Positions 7,957 through 16,766 of a stretch of DNA of 48,466 nt are shown here, one piece after another (within the stretch, counting starts at the first letter, position 1; the number at the start of each line of letters is the position of its first letter). Under the pieces are notes generated by a model. That model made no database searches. It was not told where the DNA came from and was given only the letters and a program-made list of their open reading frames with translations. The position numbers and the translations under genes were made by a program. This DNA comes from Treponema sp. (GTDB lineage Bacteria > Spirochaetota > Spirochaetia > Treponematales > Breznakiellaceae): positions 1 through 48,466 of the forward strand of contig JAITUR010000013.1 of the NCBI GenBank assembly GCA_031286205.1, in the 5' to 3' direction.

Positions 7957-10900
7957 ATGTTACATATAGGAATAGATGTAGGTTCGACAACTGTTAAAAC
8001 TGTTGTTATTCAACCTGAAACAAAAGAAATTTTATTTTCAAGATACGAACGGCATAATGCCTGCCAGAGCGAAAAAGTATATGAGTTTTTGCAGGAAATA
8101 TTTAAAAAATATCCGCAAGAACAGTTCAGCGCGGCATTTTGCGGTTCCGGCGGCAGAATCATAGCCGATCTTGTTCATGCCCCATATATTCAGGAAGTTG
8201 TCGCAAATTCCATTGCTGTCCGTGCTTTTTATCCGCAGGCAAAAGTAGCGGTAGAATTGGGCGGTCAGGATGCAAAAATAGTTTTCTTTTACAAAGATTC
8301 CGCCTCCGGCCGCTTAATGGCGGGCGATATGCGCATGAACGGAAGCTGCGCGGGCGGAACCGGCGCTTTTATAGACGAGGTAGCGTCTCTTTTGCGAATC
8401 CCTGTAGAAGAGTTCGATGCCCTTGCCGCCAAAGGAACCCAGGTTTATGACATTTCCGGCCGCTGCGGTGTTTTTGCAAAAACCGATATTCAGCCTTTGT
8501 TAAATCAGGGCGGTCTTTTGGAAGATATTGCTCTTTCAACTTTTCATGCTATTGCCAAACAGACAATCGGCGGACTTGCGCAAGGTTTGGAAATTAAACC
8601 GCCCGTCGTATTCGAAGGCGGCCCTCTTACATTTAACCCAACGCTTATAAAAGTATTTCAGGAAAGACTTGCGCTGGAAAACAGCGATATTATTCTGCCG
8701 CCAAAAGCGGAATTGTTTATTGCATACGGAGCCGCGCTGTCCATTAATGAAATGTTTAATAAAGAAATTAAGGACGATAAACAGCCGGCGGACAAAAAAC
8801 AATTTACTCCGGATGCCGTGCTTACTTCGTTATCAATGTACAGAGAAATCGTAAGCGGCAATACCGTAAATGTAAATTTAAACTTTTTTAATAATGATGC
8901 GGAACGCGAAGAATTTACCAATCGTCACAAAATGCCTGTTCTTAAACATGATATTTCATCGCTGGGGCTTAACAAGGGCGATACCCTAAAAGTTTATATG
9001 GGCATAGATGCCGGTTCTACAACAACAAAATTTGTACTAATCGATAAAAACGAAAATGTAGTTGACAGTTTTTACAGCCCCAACAAAGGAGAACCTCTAA
9101 AAGTTATCCGTCAGGCTTTACTGGACATGAACGAAAAATACAAAGAAGCGGGCATTACTCTGGAAGTTATCGCAATGGGTACTACCGGTTACGGCGAACT
9201 TCTTTTCGATAAAGCATTAGGCGCGGATTTCCATACGGTAGAAACAGTAGCGCATGTAGCGGCAGCGCAAAAATATATTCCGGGTGTCAGTTTTATTTTG
9301 GATATTGGCGGCCAGGATATGAAGGCTATCAATATTTCCAACGGAATCGTAACAAATATAACGGTTAACGAAGCTTGTTCGTCGGGCTGCGGATCGTTTT
9401 TGGAAACATTTGCGGAAAACCTAAAAATCCCCGTAGATAAAATTGCAGAAGCCGCGCTTTCCGCAAAAAATCCTGCCCGCCTTGGAAGCAGGTGTACGGT
9501 TTTTATGAACAGTACAATTATTACCGAGCAAAAAAATGGCAAACAGGCAGACGATATAATGGCGGGTTTGTGCCGGTCTATCATAGAAAATGTTTTTACA
9601 AAAGTTGTGCGAATTTCCAACCCCGCGCAGTTGGGCGATAAAATTGTCGTACAGGGCGGAACTCTAAAAAACGATGCCGTCCTGCGCGCATTCGAACAAT
9701 ACCTTGGAAAAAATATAGTCCGTGCTCCCTTCCCCGGAGAAATGGGCGCTATAGGAATAGCGTTATTAACAAAAAGAGAAATCGAAGAAAACGGCTATAC
9801 ATCGCCTCATGGACCCAGCGACAGAACCCGTTTTATGGGGTTCGATAAACTAAAAGAATTCAGTTATACACAGCATCCGAATTTAATTTGTCCGTTCTGC
9901 GCAAATAGTTGCAATCGTACTCTTGTAAAATTTTCCAACGGACTTACATGGGTTACAGGCAACCGATGCGAACGCGGCGAACTTGTAGGAGATGCTCAAG
10001 ATCCCGGCATTAAAGAACAAATAAAAAATATTACAAAGCAAATGAACGCTGTTCCAGATATGATAAAAATACGCGAGGAGCTTTTATTTAAGGATTATGA
10101 TTTTAAGCAGCTTCTTCCGCAAAAAGATATAACAATCGGCTTGCCGCGTGTTTTGGATTTTTGGCGCAATATGCCTTTCTGGAAAGTATTTTGGAATGCG
10201 CTGGGCTTTAAGATAAAAATATCCAAAAAAAGTTCGCGTTATCTTTACGAAAAAGGCTTACAATATGTTGCATCCGATACCGTTTGTTTCCCCGCAAAAT
10301 TGGTTCATGGTCATATTCAGGATTTAATAGAAAGCAAGGTAGACCGTATTTTCTTCCCGCAAATTAACCGCCTGCCTCCCGAGAATCCGGAGCCAACAAG
10401 TACATTTACCTGCCCGGTATTAAAAGGTTATCCGCTTTCCATTAAACATTCGGATAACCCGGAAGAAAAACATAATATTCCTTTGGATTCTCCCATTTGC
10501 CACTGGTTTTCCGAAAGAGATATAGAATACCAGCTTTCAAAATTTATAAAAGATACTTTTAATATCCCTGTAAAAACAACATTGGCGGCAATTAAACAGG
10601 GCAATAAAGCAATGGAAAAATTTAAATCCGAGTTAACGGAACATGGAAAAAAGATTATCAGCGATACGGAAAAAGAAGGCAATTTTGCGGTTGTTATTGC
10701 AGGCCGTCATTATCAATACGATGAACATATAAATCATAATCTTTCGCGTTATTTTACAAGCATAGGTATTCCAGTTTTAACTGTGGATTCTTTGCCGGAT
10801 CTTAAAAAAGTTAAATTAGATAAATCAACAATAGAAATTACAAATAATAATCATGCCAATTTATTGTCATCTGCTATAATTGCTGCAGAACATCCTGCAT

Positions 10901-12378
10901 TGGAATATGTAGAAATTTTCAGCTTCGGATGCGGCCATGATGCTTTATACACGGACGAAGCCCAGCGCATATTAAACGAAATCTCCGGTAAATCCCCCTT
11001 AATCTTAAAAATGGACGAAAGTGAAATTTCCGGTCCTCTTAGAATCCGTGTGCGTTCTTTTATAGAAACTGTAATGATTCGCCGTAAAAAAGAAAAACAT
11101 AATGTAAAACCGCTTGGCGATCCATACTCTGTAAAATTCAACAAAGGAAAAAAAGATAATCAAAAGGTAATACTTATTCCAAATGTAAGCAGAGCATTTT
11201 GCCTTATATTAAGCAGCGCTCTTGCAAACGACGGTTTCAGGGTAGAGCCGCTTCCAATGGGCGGGGCGGAAGCTATCGCTGTCGGAAAAAGATTCGTACA
11301 TAACGATATGTGTCTGCCGGCGCAAATTGTAATTGGAGAAGCAATCCTTGCTTTGCAAAGCGGAAAGTACGATCCGCAAAAAACTGTAGTAGGAACCGCA
11401 AAGGTTTTATGCGACTGCCGTCTTGCAAATTATTTACCGCTTACAAGAAAAGCATTGGACGAAGCGGGTTTTTCGCAGGTTCCCGTTATTACAACGGATC
11501 AAATCGATTCTAAAAATGCGCACCCGGGTTTAAGATTTACTTTATCTACTTATGCTAAAACAGTATGGGGTTTAATAGAAACCGATACCCTGGAATTTTT
11601 GCGAAGAAAAATCCGTCCATACGAGCTTAACAAGGGAGAAACCGATAAAATCGTAGAAAATGCTTTTATCGAAATTGCGGATGGTCTTGCTTCCGGCGGT
11701 ATATCCGGCTCGATTAAACCTTTTAAAAAAGCCATTAATGATATTTGCAAAATTAAATACGACCGTTCCAAATTAAGAGAGCAGGTTCTTTGCCAAGGCG
11801 AATATTTACTGACTTTCCATCCGGGGTCGAATCAATACATAGAAGATTATCTGGAAAAAAACGGAATGGAAGTTATATTCCCAAGAATGTCGGGAATTTA
11901 CAGACATCTGTTTTTGAATCATACGGTTGCGGAAATAAAGCAATTTAAGGTTAAGCATAAGTTATACGATAAATTATACGCAATGGCAGGCAATAAATTT
12001 TTGGATCTTGCGGTTAATTTTGCCGACAAGGTTGCCTCCAGGCATCCTTTGTACGAAATAGATTTAACCCTGGAAGAAAAAGCAAAGTATTCCGACCATA
12101 TCATGCATCATTCGATTATGTCCGGAGAATCTTTTCTTATAGCCGCCGATATTCTGCATTATGCCGGACAAGGGGTTCGTTCTTTCGTTATTTTACAGCC
12201 CTTTGGCTGTCTGCCCAATCATATCTGCGGCAGGGGGGTAATTAAAAAAATCAAGGAAACACACCCGGATATTCAAATTTTACCCCTGGACTACGACCCG
12301 GATGTCAGCTTTGCCAATATAGAAAACAGGATTCAGATGCTTATTATGAACAGCCGCAGCCTTAAAAAAGCAGGGTAG
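7957..12378 (+). CDS. Giant 2-hydroxyacyl-CoA dehydratase activase-family protein (two BcrAD/BadFG ATPase domains plus DUF2229 and dehydratase-like regions)
   Basis: A 1473-residue protein. The first ASKHA ATPase domain starts at residue 4 (IGIDVGSTTVKT) with GGQDAKIV and the cluster-binding NGSCAGGTGAF and GRCGVFAKTD. A second copy starts at about 350 (MGIDAGSTTTKF), with DIGGQDMKAI, NEACSSGCGSF (about 473) and SRCTVFMNST. From about 645 a cysteine-rich piece (CPFCANSCNRT) leads into DUF2229 (IGLPRVLDFWRNMPFWKVFW) and then two dehydratase-like segments (SFGCGHDALYTDE; FVHNDMCLPAQIV). The family couples ATP hydrolysis to low-potential electron transfer through a [4Fe-4S] cluster. These long fused members are widespread in anaerobes, but their substrate is not established. 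No dehydratase subunits lie nearby. Confidence 0.88.
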   Translation: MLHIGIDVGSTTVKTVVIQPETKEILFSRYERHNACQSEKVYEFLQEIFKKYPQEQFSAAFCGSGGRIIADLVHAPYIQEVVANSIAVRAFYPQAKVAVELGGQDAKIVFFYKDSASGRLMAGDMRMNGSCAGGTGAFIDEVASLLRIPVEEFDALAAKGTQVYDISGRCGVFAKTDIQPLLNQGGLLEDIALSTFHAIAKQTIGGLAQGLEIKPPVVFEGGPLTFNPTLIKVFQERLALENSDIILPPKAELFIAYGAALSINEMFNKEIKDDKQPADKKQFTPDAVLTSLSMYREIVSGNTVNVNLNFFNNDAEREEFTNRHKMPVLKHDISSLGLNKGDTLKVYMGIDAGSTTTKFVLIDKNENVVDSFYSPNKGEPLKVIRQALLDMNEKYKEAGITLEVIAMGTTGYGELLFDKALGADFHTVETVAHVAAAQKYIPGVSFILDIGGQDMKAINISNGIVTNITVNEACSSGCGSFLETFAENLKIPVDKIAEAALSAKNPARLGSRCTVFMNSTIITEQKNGKQADDIMAGLCRSIIENVFTKVVRISNPAQLGDKIVVQGGTLKNDAVLRAFEQYLGKNIVRAPFPGEMGAIGIALLTKREIEENGYTSPHGPSDRTRFMGFDKLKEFSYTQHPNLICPFCANSCNRTLVKFSNGLTWVTGNRCERGELVGDAQDPGIKEQIKNITKQMNAVPDMIKIREELLFKDYDFKQLLPQKDITIGLPRVLDFWRNMPFWKVFWNALGFKIKISKKSSRYLYEKGLQYVASDTVCFPAKLVHGHIQDLIESKVDRIFFPQINRLPPENPEPTSTFTCPVLKGYPLSIKHSDNPEEKHNIPLDSPICHWFSERDIEYQLSKFIKDTFNIPVKTTLAAIKQGNKAMEKFKSELTEHGKKIISDTEKEGNFAVVIAGRHYQYDEHINHNLSRYFTSIGIPVLTVDSLPDLKKVKLDKSTIEITNNNHANLLSSAIIAAEHPALEYVEIFSFGCGHDALYTDEAQRILNEISGKSPLILKMDESEISGPLRIRVRSFIETVMIRRKKEKHNVKPLGDPYSVKFNKGKKDNQKVILIPNVSRAFCLILSSALANDGFRVEPLPMGGAEAIAVGKRFVHNDMCLPAQIVIGEAILALQSGKYDPQKTVVGTAKVLCDCRLANYLPLTRKALDEAGFSQVPVITTDQIDSKNAHPGLRFTLSTYAKTVWGLIETDTLEFLRRKIRPYELNKGETDKIVENAFIEIADGLASGGISGSIKPFKKAINDICKIKYDRSKLREQVLCQGEYLLTFHPGSNQYIEDYLEKNGMEVIFPRMSGIYRHLFLNHTVAEIKQFKVKHKLYDKLYAMAGNKFLDLAVNFADKVASRHPLYEIDLTLEEKAKYSDHIMHHSIMSGESFLIAADILHYAGQGVRSFVILQPFGCLPNHICGRGVIKKIKETHPDIQILPLDYDPDVSFANIENRIQMLIMNSRSLKKAG

Positions 12379-12419
12379 TGCCTCACTATTTTTTCTGATT
12401 TTTATGATATATTTAACCA

Positions 12420-12674
12420 ATGGAAATAACCATTGAGTTCAGCCCTTCGGCTTTTGACCATAACATAACAGAATCCTCCATTCGAGAAGCTATAAAAAAT
12501 CCTGTTTATAACGATATTTTGGATGAATTTGTTAATAAATATTTGCTTTTAGGCTTTGATAACAGTGGCAAATTGCTAGAAATAATATATAATGATATTG
12601 ATGAACGAAGTATAAATGTATTCCACGCCATGAGGTGTAGGAAATGTTATTATCACCTGCTTCCAGGTAATTGA
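12420..12674 (+). CDS. BrnT/DUF4258-like toxin of a type II toxin–antitoxin pair
   Basis: An 84-residue protein. The pattern F-S-P-S-A…H-N-I-T…I-R-E-A-I-K-N-P-V, then YLLLGFDNSGKLLEIIYN and INVFHAMRCRKCY, resembles small BrnT/RelE-fold ribonuclease toxins, in which a ‘G–GR/KLLEVVY’ strand precedes ‘I–I–AR/MKCRK’. The gene is followed after 14 bases by a small gene with the features of an antitoxin. TATATT at 12408–12413 ends six bases before the ATG and there is no Shine-Dalgarno, so the message may be leaderless. Toxicity is inferred from family likeness only. Confidence 0.65.
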   Translation: MEITIEFSPSAFDHNITESSIREAIKNPVYNDILDEFVNKYLLLGFDNSGKLLEIIYNDIDERSINVFHAMRCRKCYYHLLPGN

Positions 12675-12688
12675 ATAAAGAGGAAAAT

Positions 12689-12922
12689 ATGCCAAGAATG
12701 ACTGATGAAGAAGCCCAGGTTCTTGCGGATAAATTTGCAAAAAATCCGCCTAAAGTTACCGGCGATGGAAAAAGCGGATTTTTCATGAAGCATAAGGGAA
12801 ACATTATTGTTTTAGATGACGTTTCCGCAACCTGGCTTCGTGTTACATCCGAATCTACACATAAATCACCTTCTACTCTTGTCAGCGAAATGATTCGTGA
12901 GAAAATGGCTGTTGCCATGTAA
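12689..12922 (+). CDS. Putative antitoxin partner of the BrnT-like toxin
   Basis: A 77-residue protein starting MPRMTDEEAQVLADKFAKNP. The ATG at 12689 is chosen over an upstream in-frame start at 12671 because AAAGAGG lies six bases before it. The C-terminal segment TSESTHKSPSTLVSEMIREKM looks like the end of a ribbon-helix-helix or similar antitoxin (helix–turn–helix S-P-S-T-L-V-S-E-M-I). It directly follows the toxin gene. The next 124 bases (12923–13046) are intergenic and hold only the AT-rich leader of purE, with AAGGCAGGG as its ribosome binding site. Confidence 0.6.
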   Translation: MPRMTDEEAQVLADKFAKNPPKVTGDGKSGFFMKHKGNIIVLDDVSATWLRVTSESTHKSPSTLVSEMIREKMAVAM

Positions 12923-13046
12923 AATCTTCTGCATTATTAATATCGTTTATGGGCAAAAAAGCTGGAATTGCGGTGTCTGTTGCAGGGTAGCAATAATTTA
13001 CAGAATTTGATATACTTATTTATTCTTAAAATATAAGGCAGGGTAT

Positions 13047-13541
13047 ATGAAAAAAGCGGGAATTTTAATGGGGAGCGACAGCGACTTACCGGCGCTGGAA
13101 CCTCTGTTTAAAAGACTTAAAGAATTCGGCATTCCTTACGAGGCGCATGTAATGAGCGCGCATCGTACACCGGCAAGAGCCTGCGAGTTTGCTTCAAATG
13201 CGCGAAAAAACGGTTTTGGAGTTGTTATTGCGGCGGCAGGAAAAGCTGCCCATCTTGCAGGCGTAGTCGCGGCGCATACCACGCTGCCTGTAATCGGAAT
13301 ACCCGTAAAAAATTCTTTGGATGGTCTGGATGCCCTTCTTTCTACAGTGCAAATGCCTGCGGGTATTCCTGTGGCGACAGTAGCAATCGACGGAGCAGAT
13401 AATGCTGGCATACTTGCCGCGCAAATTCTTTCGTTGGCAGATGCTTCTATTGCCGAAAAACTGGAAAAATTTAAGGTCGATATGACAGAACAAGTAATGG
13501 CAAAGGATAAAAAATTGCAGGAAAAACTGCAAAGTATATAA
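13047..13541 (+). CDS. purE: 5-(carboxyamino)imidazole ribonucleotide mutase
   Basis: Purine biosynthesis, step to [24 protein letters not shown] and [23 protein letters not shown], then [20 protein letters not shown], are the signatures of class I PurE, the mutase that needs N5-CAIR from PurK. Treponema denticola is known to have the class II, CO2-using enzyme, so this one differs. No purK is seen in the window. It opens a three-gene purine set; purM follows after eight bases. Confidence 0.93.
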   Translation: MKKAGILMGSDSDLPALEPLFKRLKEFGIPYEAHVMSAHRTPARACEFASNARKNGFGVVIAAAGKAAHLAGVVAAHTTLPVIGIPVKNSLDGLDALLSTVQMPAGIPVATVAIDGADNAGILAAQILSLADASIAEKLEKFKVDMTEQVMAKDKKLQEKLQSI

Positions 13542-13549
13542 GCAGCAAT

Positions 13550-14599
13550 ATGAATTTTAATCAAAGCTACAGCGAAAGTTATAAAAAAGCCGGTGTCGAT
13601 GTTACAGCAGGGTATCGAGCGGTAGAACTTATAAAAAAACATGTTCAGCGGACATATATACCGGGCGTTATAGATGACATAGGCGGCTTTGGCGGTCTTT
13701 TTGCTCTTTCTAAAAACGGAGATTCAGAACCGGTGCTTGTTTCCGGTACGGACGGTGTCGGCACAAAATTAAAAATTGCTTTTATTCTTGATAAACACGA
13801 TACCATTGGCATAGATTGTGTAGCAATGTGTGTAAACGATATTATTTGTACCGGCGCAAAACCGCTTTTCTTTCTTGATTATCTTGCGATGGGAAAAAAT
13901 ATACCGGAAAAAGTAGAAAAAATTGTATCGGGAATTGTAGAAGGCTGTATACAGGCAGGCTGTGCCCTTATTGGCGGCGAAACTGCGGAAATGCCCGGCT
14001 TTTACCCGGAAGACGAATATGATTTAGCGGGTTTCTCTGTGGGTATTGTAGAAAAATCCAAAATACCAATTAAAAAATCTGTAAAAGCCGGCGATGCGGT
14101 TATCGGGCTTGCTTCTTCCGGTTTACATTCCAACGGATTCTCCCTTGTCCGCAAGGCTTTCGATATCGATAATAACGGGCAAGTACTGGAAAAATATTTT
14201 CATGAATTAGGCAAATCTTTTGGAGAAGAACTTTTAACTCCTACAAAAATATATGTTAAACCAATTTTAAATTTAATGGAAAAAATACCTGTCCGTTCCG
14301 TATGCAATATAACAGGCGGCGGTTTTTACGAAAACATACCGCGGGCTTATGGACAGGATGTAGGCGCGGTTATTAAAAAAAGCGCGTTTAACATACCGGA
14401 AATATTTAATTTGATTCAAAAGGGCGGTAATGTTCCGGAAAGGGATATGTTTAATACTTATAATATGGGAATAGGAATGTGCGTTATCTCGCCGCCTGAA
14501 TATGCCGATGAGGCAGTGCGGATTTTAAACGAAAGCGGAGAAAGCGCGGCAATAATTGGAGAAATTAGACCGGATATTATCGGAGTAATTATAGAATAA
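13550..14599 (+). CDS. purM: Phosphoribosylformylglycinamidine cyclo-ligase (AIR synthetase)
   Basis: A 349-residue enzyme that closes the imidazole ring of AIR with ATP. It starts [29 protein letters not shown], has the nucleotide-binding [15 protein letters not shown] segment, [11 protein letters not shown] and [14 protein letters not shown], all PurM hallmarks. Length is normal. The stop codon TAA and the start of purD share a base (TAATG at 14597–14601), so translation is coupled. Confidence 0.95.
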   Translation: MNFNQSYSESYKKAGVDVTAGYRAVELIKKHVQRTYIPGVIDDIGGFGGLFALSKNGDSEPVLVSGTDGVGTKLKIAFILDKHDTIGIDCVAMCVNDIICTGAKPLFFLDYLAMGKNIPEKVEKIVSGIVEGCIQAGCALIGGETAEMPGFYPEDEYDLAGFSVGIVEKSKIPIKKSVKAGDAVIGLASSGLHSNGFSLVRKAFDIDNNGQVLEKYFHELGKSFGEELLTPTKIYVKPILNLMEKIPVRSVCNITGGGFYENIPRAYGQDVGAVIKKSAFNIPEIFNLIQKGGNVPERDMFNTYNMGIGMCVISPPEYADEAVRILNESGESAAIIGEIRPDIIGVIIE

Positions 14600-15864
14600 T
14601 GAAAATACTGGTTGTAGGCAGCGGCGGAAGAGAACACGCAATAATAAAATCATTAAAAAATAACTCTAATATAAAAAAAATATATGCGGCCCCCGGCAAT
14701 GGCGGTATCTCTCATGATGCTGAATGTGTTCCAATAAAAGCTGTAGATATTAATTCCATGACAATTTTTGCAAAAGAAAATGCAATAGATTATGTCATTG
14801 TTGCCCCTGATGATCCTCTTGCCCTTGGAATGGTGGATGCGCTGGAAGAAAAAGAAATCAGATGTTTTGGACCAAACAAAGCCGCCGCCCGGATAGAAAG
14901 CAGCAAAATTTTCGCAAAAGACCTTATGCAAAAGTACAATATTCCGACGGCTTCCTATAAAACTTTTTATGCCGCAGACGAAGCTTCCGAATATATTAAA
15001 TCAGATAATGTTGAATTTCCCATAGTAATAAAAGCGGATGGTCTTGCGCTTGGAAAGGGTGTTGTTATTGCGAATAACCGCGTGGAAGCGCACCAGACAA
15101 TTATGGATTTTATGCTGGATAAAAAATTTGGAGACAGCGGCAAGAGTATTGTCATAGAAGAATTTTTAACGGGGCCGGAAGTTTCTGTTTTGGCATTTAC
15201 AGACGGAAAAACCGTAAAACCCATGATTTCTTCTATGGACCATAAAAGAATTTTTGACGGAAATACCGGCCTGAATACCGGCGGCATGGGAGCAATAGCG
15301 CCTAACCCGCACTATACGGCGGACATTGCGGCTTTTTGCGAAAAAACCATTTTCTTGCCGACTATTGCCGCAATGCAAAAAGAAGGCTGTCCGTTTAAGG
15401 GATGCCTGTATTTTGGCCTTATGCTGACCCCCCAGGGCCCCAAAGTAATAGAGTATAACTGCCGTTTTGGAGACCCGGAAACGCAGGTTGTCCTTTCCCT
15501 TTTGGAGACAGATTTACTGGAAATAATGCAGGCAGTAACAGACGAAAAATTAGACAGTATCGATATTTCATGGAAAAATGACAATGCCGCCTGTGTAATA
15601 ATTGCTTCCGGCGGGTATCCATTAAATTACGATACAAACCTGGAAATTACAGGGCTTAATAAAGACGGCGGTATTTCCGGCTGCATTGTATATCATTCGG
15701 GGACAAGCTATAAAGACGGGGCTTTTTACACAGCCGGAGGGCGGGTTTTGGGCGTTACCGGTATAGCATCAACATTAAAAAATGCGCTGGAAAACGCCTA
15801 TAATGGGGTAAAAAACATCAATTTCGATAAAAAACACTGCCGTACAGACATAGGAAGCTATTGA
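14599..15864 (+). CDS. purD: Phosphoribosylamine–glycine ligase
   Basis: A 421-residue ATP-grasp enzyme that makes GAR from phosphoribosylamine and glycine. GSGGREHAI at the start, FGPNKAAARIESSKIFAKDLM, IVIKADGLALGKGVVIA, and the metal-binding FGDPETQVVL are present. Length is normal. It is the last gene of the purE-purM-purD unit; its TGA stop lies inside the -35 box of the next transcript. Confidence 0.95.
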   Translation: MKILVVGSGGREHAIIKSLKNNSNIKKIYAAPGNGGISHDAECVPIKAVDINSMTIFAKENAIDYVIVAPDDPLALGMVDALEEKEIRCFGPNKAAARIESSKIFAKDLMQKYNIPTASYKTFYAADEASEYIKSDNVEFPIVIKADGLALGKGVVIANNRVEAHQTIMDFMLDKKFGDSGKSIVIEEFLTGPEVSVLAFTDGKTVKPMISSMDHKRIFDGNTGLNTGGMGAIAPNPHYTADIAAFCEKTIFLPTIAAMQKEGCPFKGCLYFGLMLTPQGPKVIEYNCRFGDPETQVVLSLLETDLLEIMQAVTDEKLDSIDISWKNDNAACVIIASGGYPLNYDTNLEITGLNKDGGISGCIVYHSGTSYKDGAFYTAGGRVLGVTGIASTLKNALENAYNGVKNINFDKKHCRTDIGSY

Positions 15865-15888
15865 CAAATCTACAAAAAATAGTAAAAT
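15861..15888 (+). promoter_or_regulatory. Strong sigma-70 promoter of the TPR–YkgJ–MBL–mltG–dnaG–rpoD run, predicting a leaderless mRNA
   Basis: A perfect TTGACA (15861–15866) overlaps the purD stop codon; 16 bases later comes TAAAAT (15883–15888), then six bases and the ATG at 15895. The start site should fall on the start codon and no Shine-Dalgarno sequence is present. All genes from here to rpoD are overlapping or closely spaced. Confidence 0.7.
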
Positions 15889-15894
15889 GTAAAT

Positions 15895-16332
15895 ATGAAG
15901 GTCTTACCGCTAATTTTATGTTTAATTTTTCTATTTGCCGTGGTTCCTAACGCAACAGCACAGGAAGAATACAACCCTTGGGCGTTAAGGTATTTAAAAC
16001 AGAGCATAGAAGCCTTGGCTGCAGGCGATTATGACGAAGTTATTACTCAATCTAATCTGGTTTTAAGAATCGATCCCAGCTCCTCTGTCTCTTATACAAT
16101 CAGAGCAAGAGCATACTTTGAAAAAGGAGATATAGAAAATTGTATTGCAGACTGTAATCAGGCAATCAGATTCGATAGAAATAACTTAAACGCCTATTCT
16201 TTAAGAGCAAGCGCTCATGCAAGAACAGGTTCTTTGGACAGAGCTATTTCTGACTGGCAGGCAGTTCTTAGAATTGATCCGGAAAATGAAGTGGCTCAAA
16301 ACAATATAGCATTAGCAACAAAAAACAATTAA
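15895..16332 (+). CDS. Secreted tetratricopeptide repeat protein
   Basis: A 145-residue protein with a cleavable signal peptide (MKVLPLILCLIFLFAVVPNATAQ, cut near residue 23) and about three TPR units: A-A-G-D-Y-D-E-V-I-T…, YFEKGDIENCIADCNQAIRF, and RTGSLDRAISDWQAVLRIDP. TPR proteins act as protein-binding scaffolds; a periplasmic place is predicted. It is the first gene of a coupled run: its TAA overlaps the ATG of the next gene (TAATG at 16330–16334). The partner is unknown. Confidence 0.85.
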   Translation: MKVLPLILCLIFLFAVVPNATAQEEYNPWALRYLKQSIEALAAGDYDEVITQSNLVLRIDPSSSVSYTIRARAYFEKGDIENCIADCNQAIRFDRNNLNAYSLRASAHARTGSLDRAISDWQAVLRIDPENEVAQNNIALATKNN

Positions 16333-16766
16333 TGAAAGATGAATCATTCTATGCGTCAGGTCTTAACTTTTCATGCCAAAGATGTTCTTCTTGTTGCCGA
16401 CATGATGCCGGATATGTTTATTTGTCAGAAAATGATATTGAAAAGCTAATTGCTAAATTGGAAACAGACAGAGACAGCTTTATTGGGTTATACTGCCGTC
16501 TGGTTAAAAACTGGAACGGAAATAAAACCCTTTCTTTAAAGGAAAAATCCAATAAAGATTGTATTTTCTGGGAATCAAAAAAAGGATGTATTGTGTATGG
16601 GGCTCGTCCCTTACAATGCAAATTATTTCCATTTTGGGAATCTATCCTTTTTTCTAAAGACAGTTGGAAGATGGCTTCTGAAAGCTGTCCGGGTATGAAC
16701 CTGGGAAAACATTATTCAAAAGAGGAGATTAATACTCTCCTTGAAATGCGTCAGGGGGAGATATGA
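16332..16766 (+). CDS. YkgJ-family cysteine cluster protein
   Basis: A 144-residue protein with the CxxCxxCC motif near the start (CQRCSSCCRHDAGYVYLSENDI), a later KDCIFWESKKGCIVYGARPLQCKLFPFW and a final cysteine in ESCPGM. This pattern is shared by the YkgJ/UPF0153 family of putative zinc- or iron-chelating proteins, whose function is not known in detail. It is translationally coupled to the TPR gene before it and to the MBL-fold gene after it (four-base ATGA overlap). Confidence 0.85.
   Translation: MKDESFYASGLNFSCQRCSSCCRHDAGYVYLSENDIEKLIAKLETDRDSFIGLYCRLVKNWNGNKTLSLKEKSNKDCIFWESKKGCIVYGARPLQCKLFPFWESILFSKDSWKMASESCPGMNLGKHYSKEEINTLLEMRQGEI

Noticed and set aside
13047-13541. Class II PurE as in T. 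denticola
   Set aside because: The [20 protein letters not shown] and [13 protein letters not shown] segments are those of class I enzymes.
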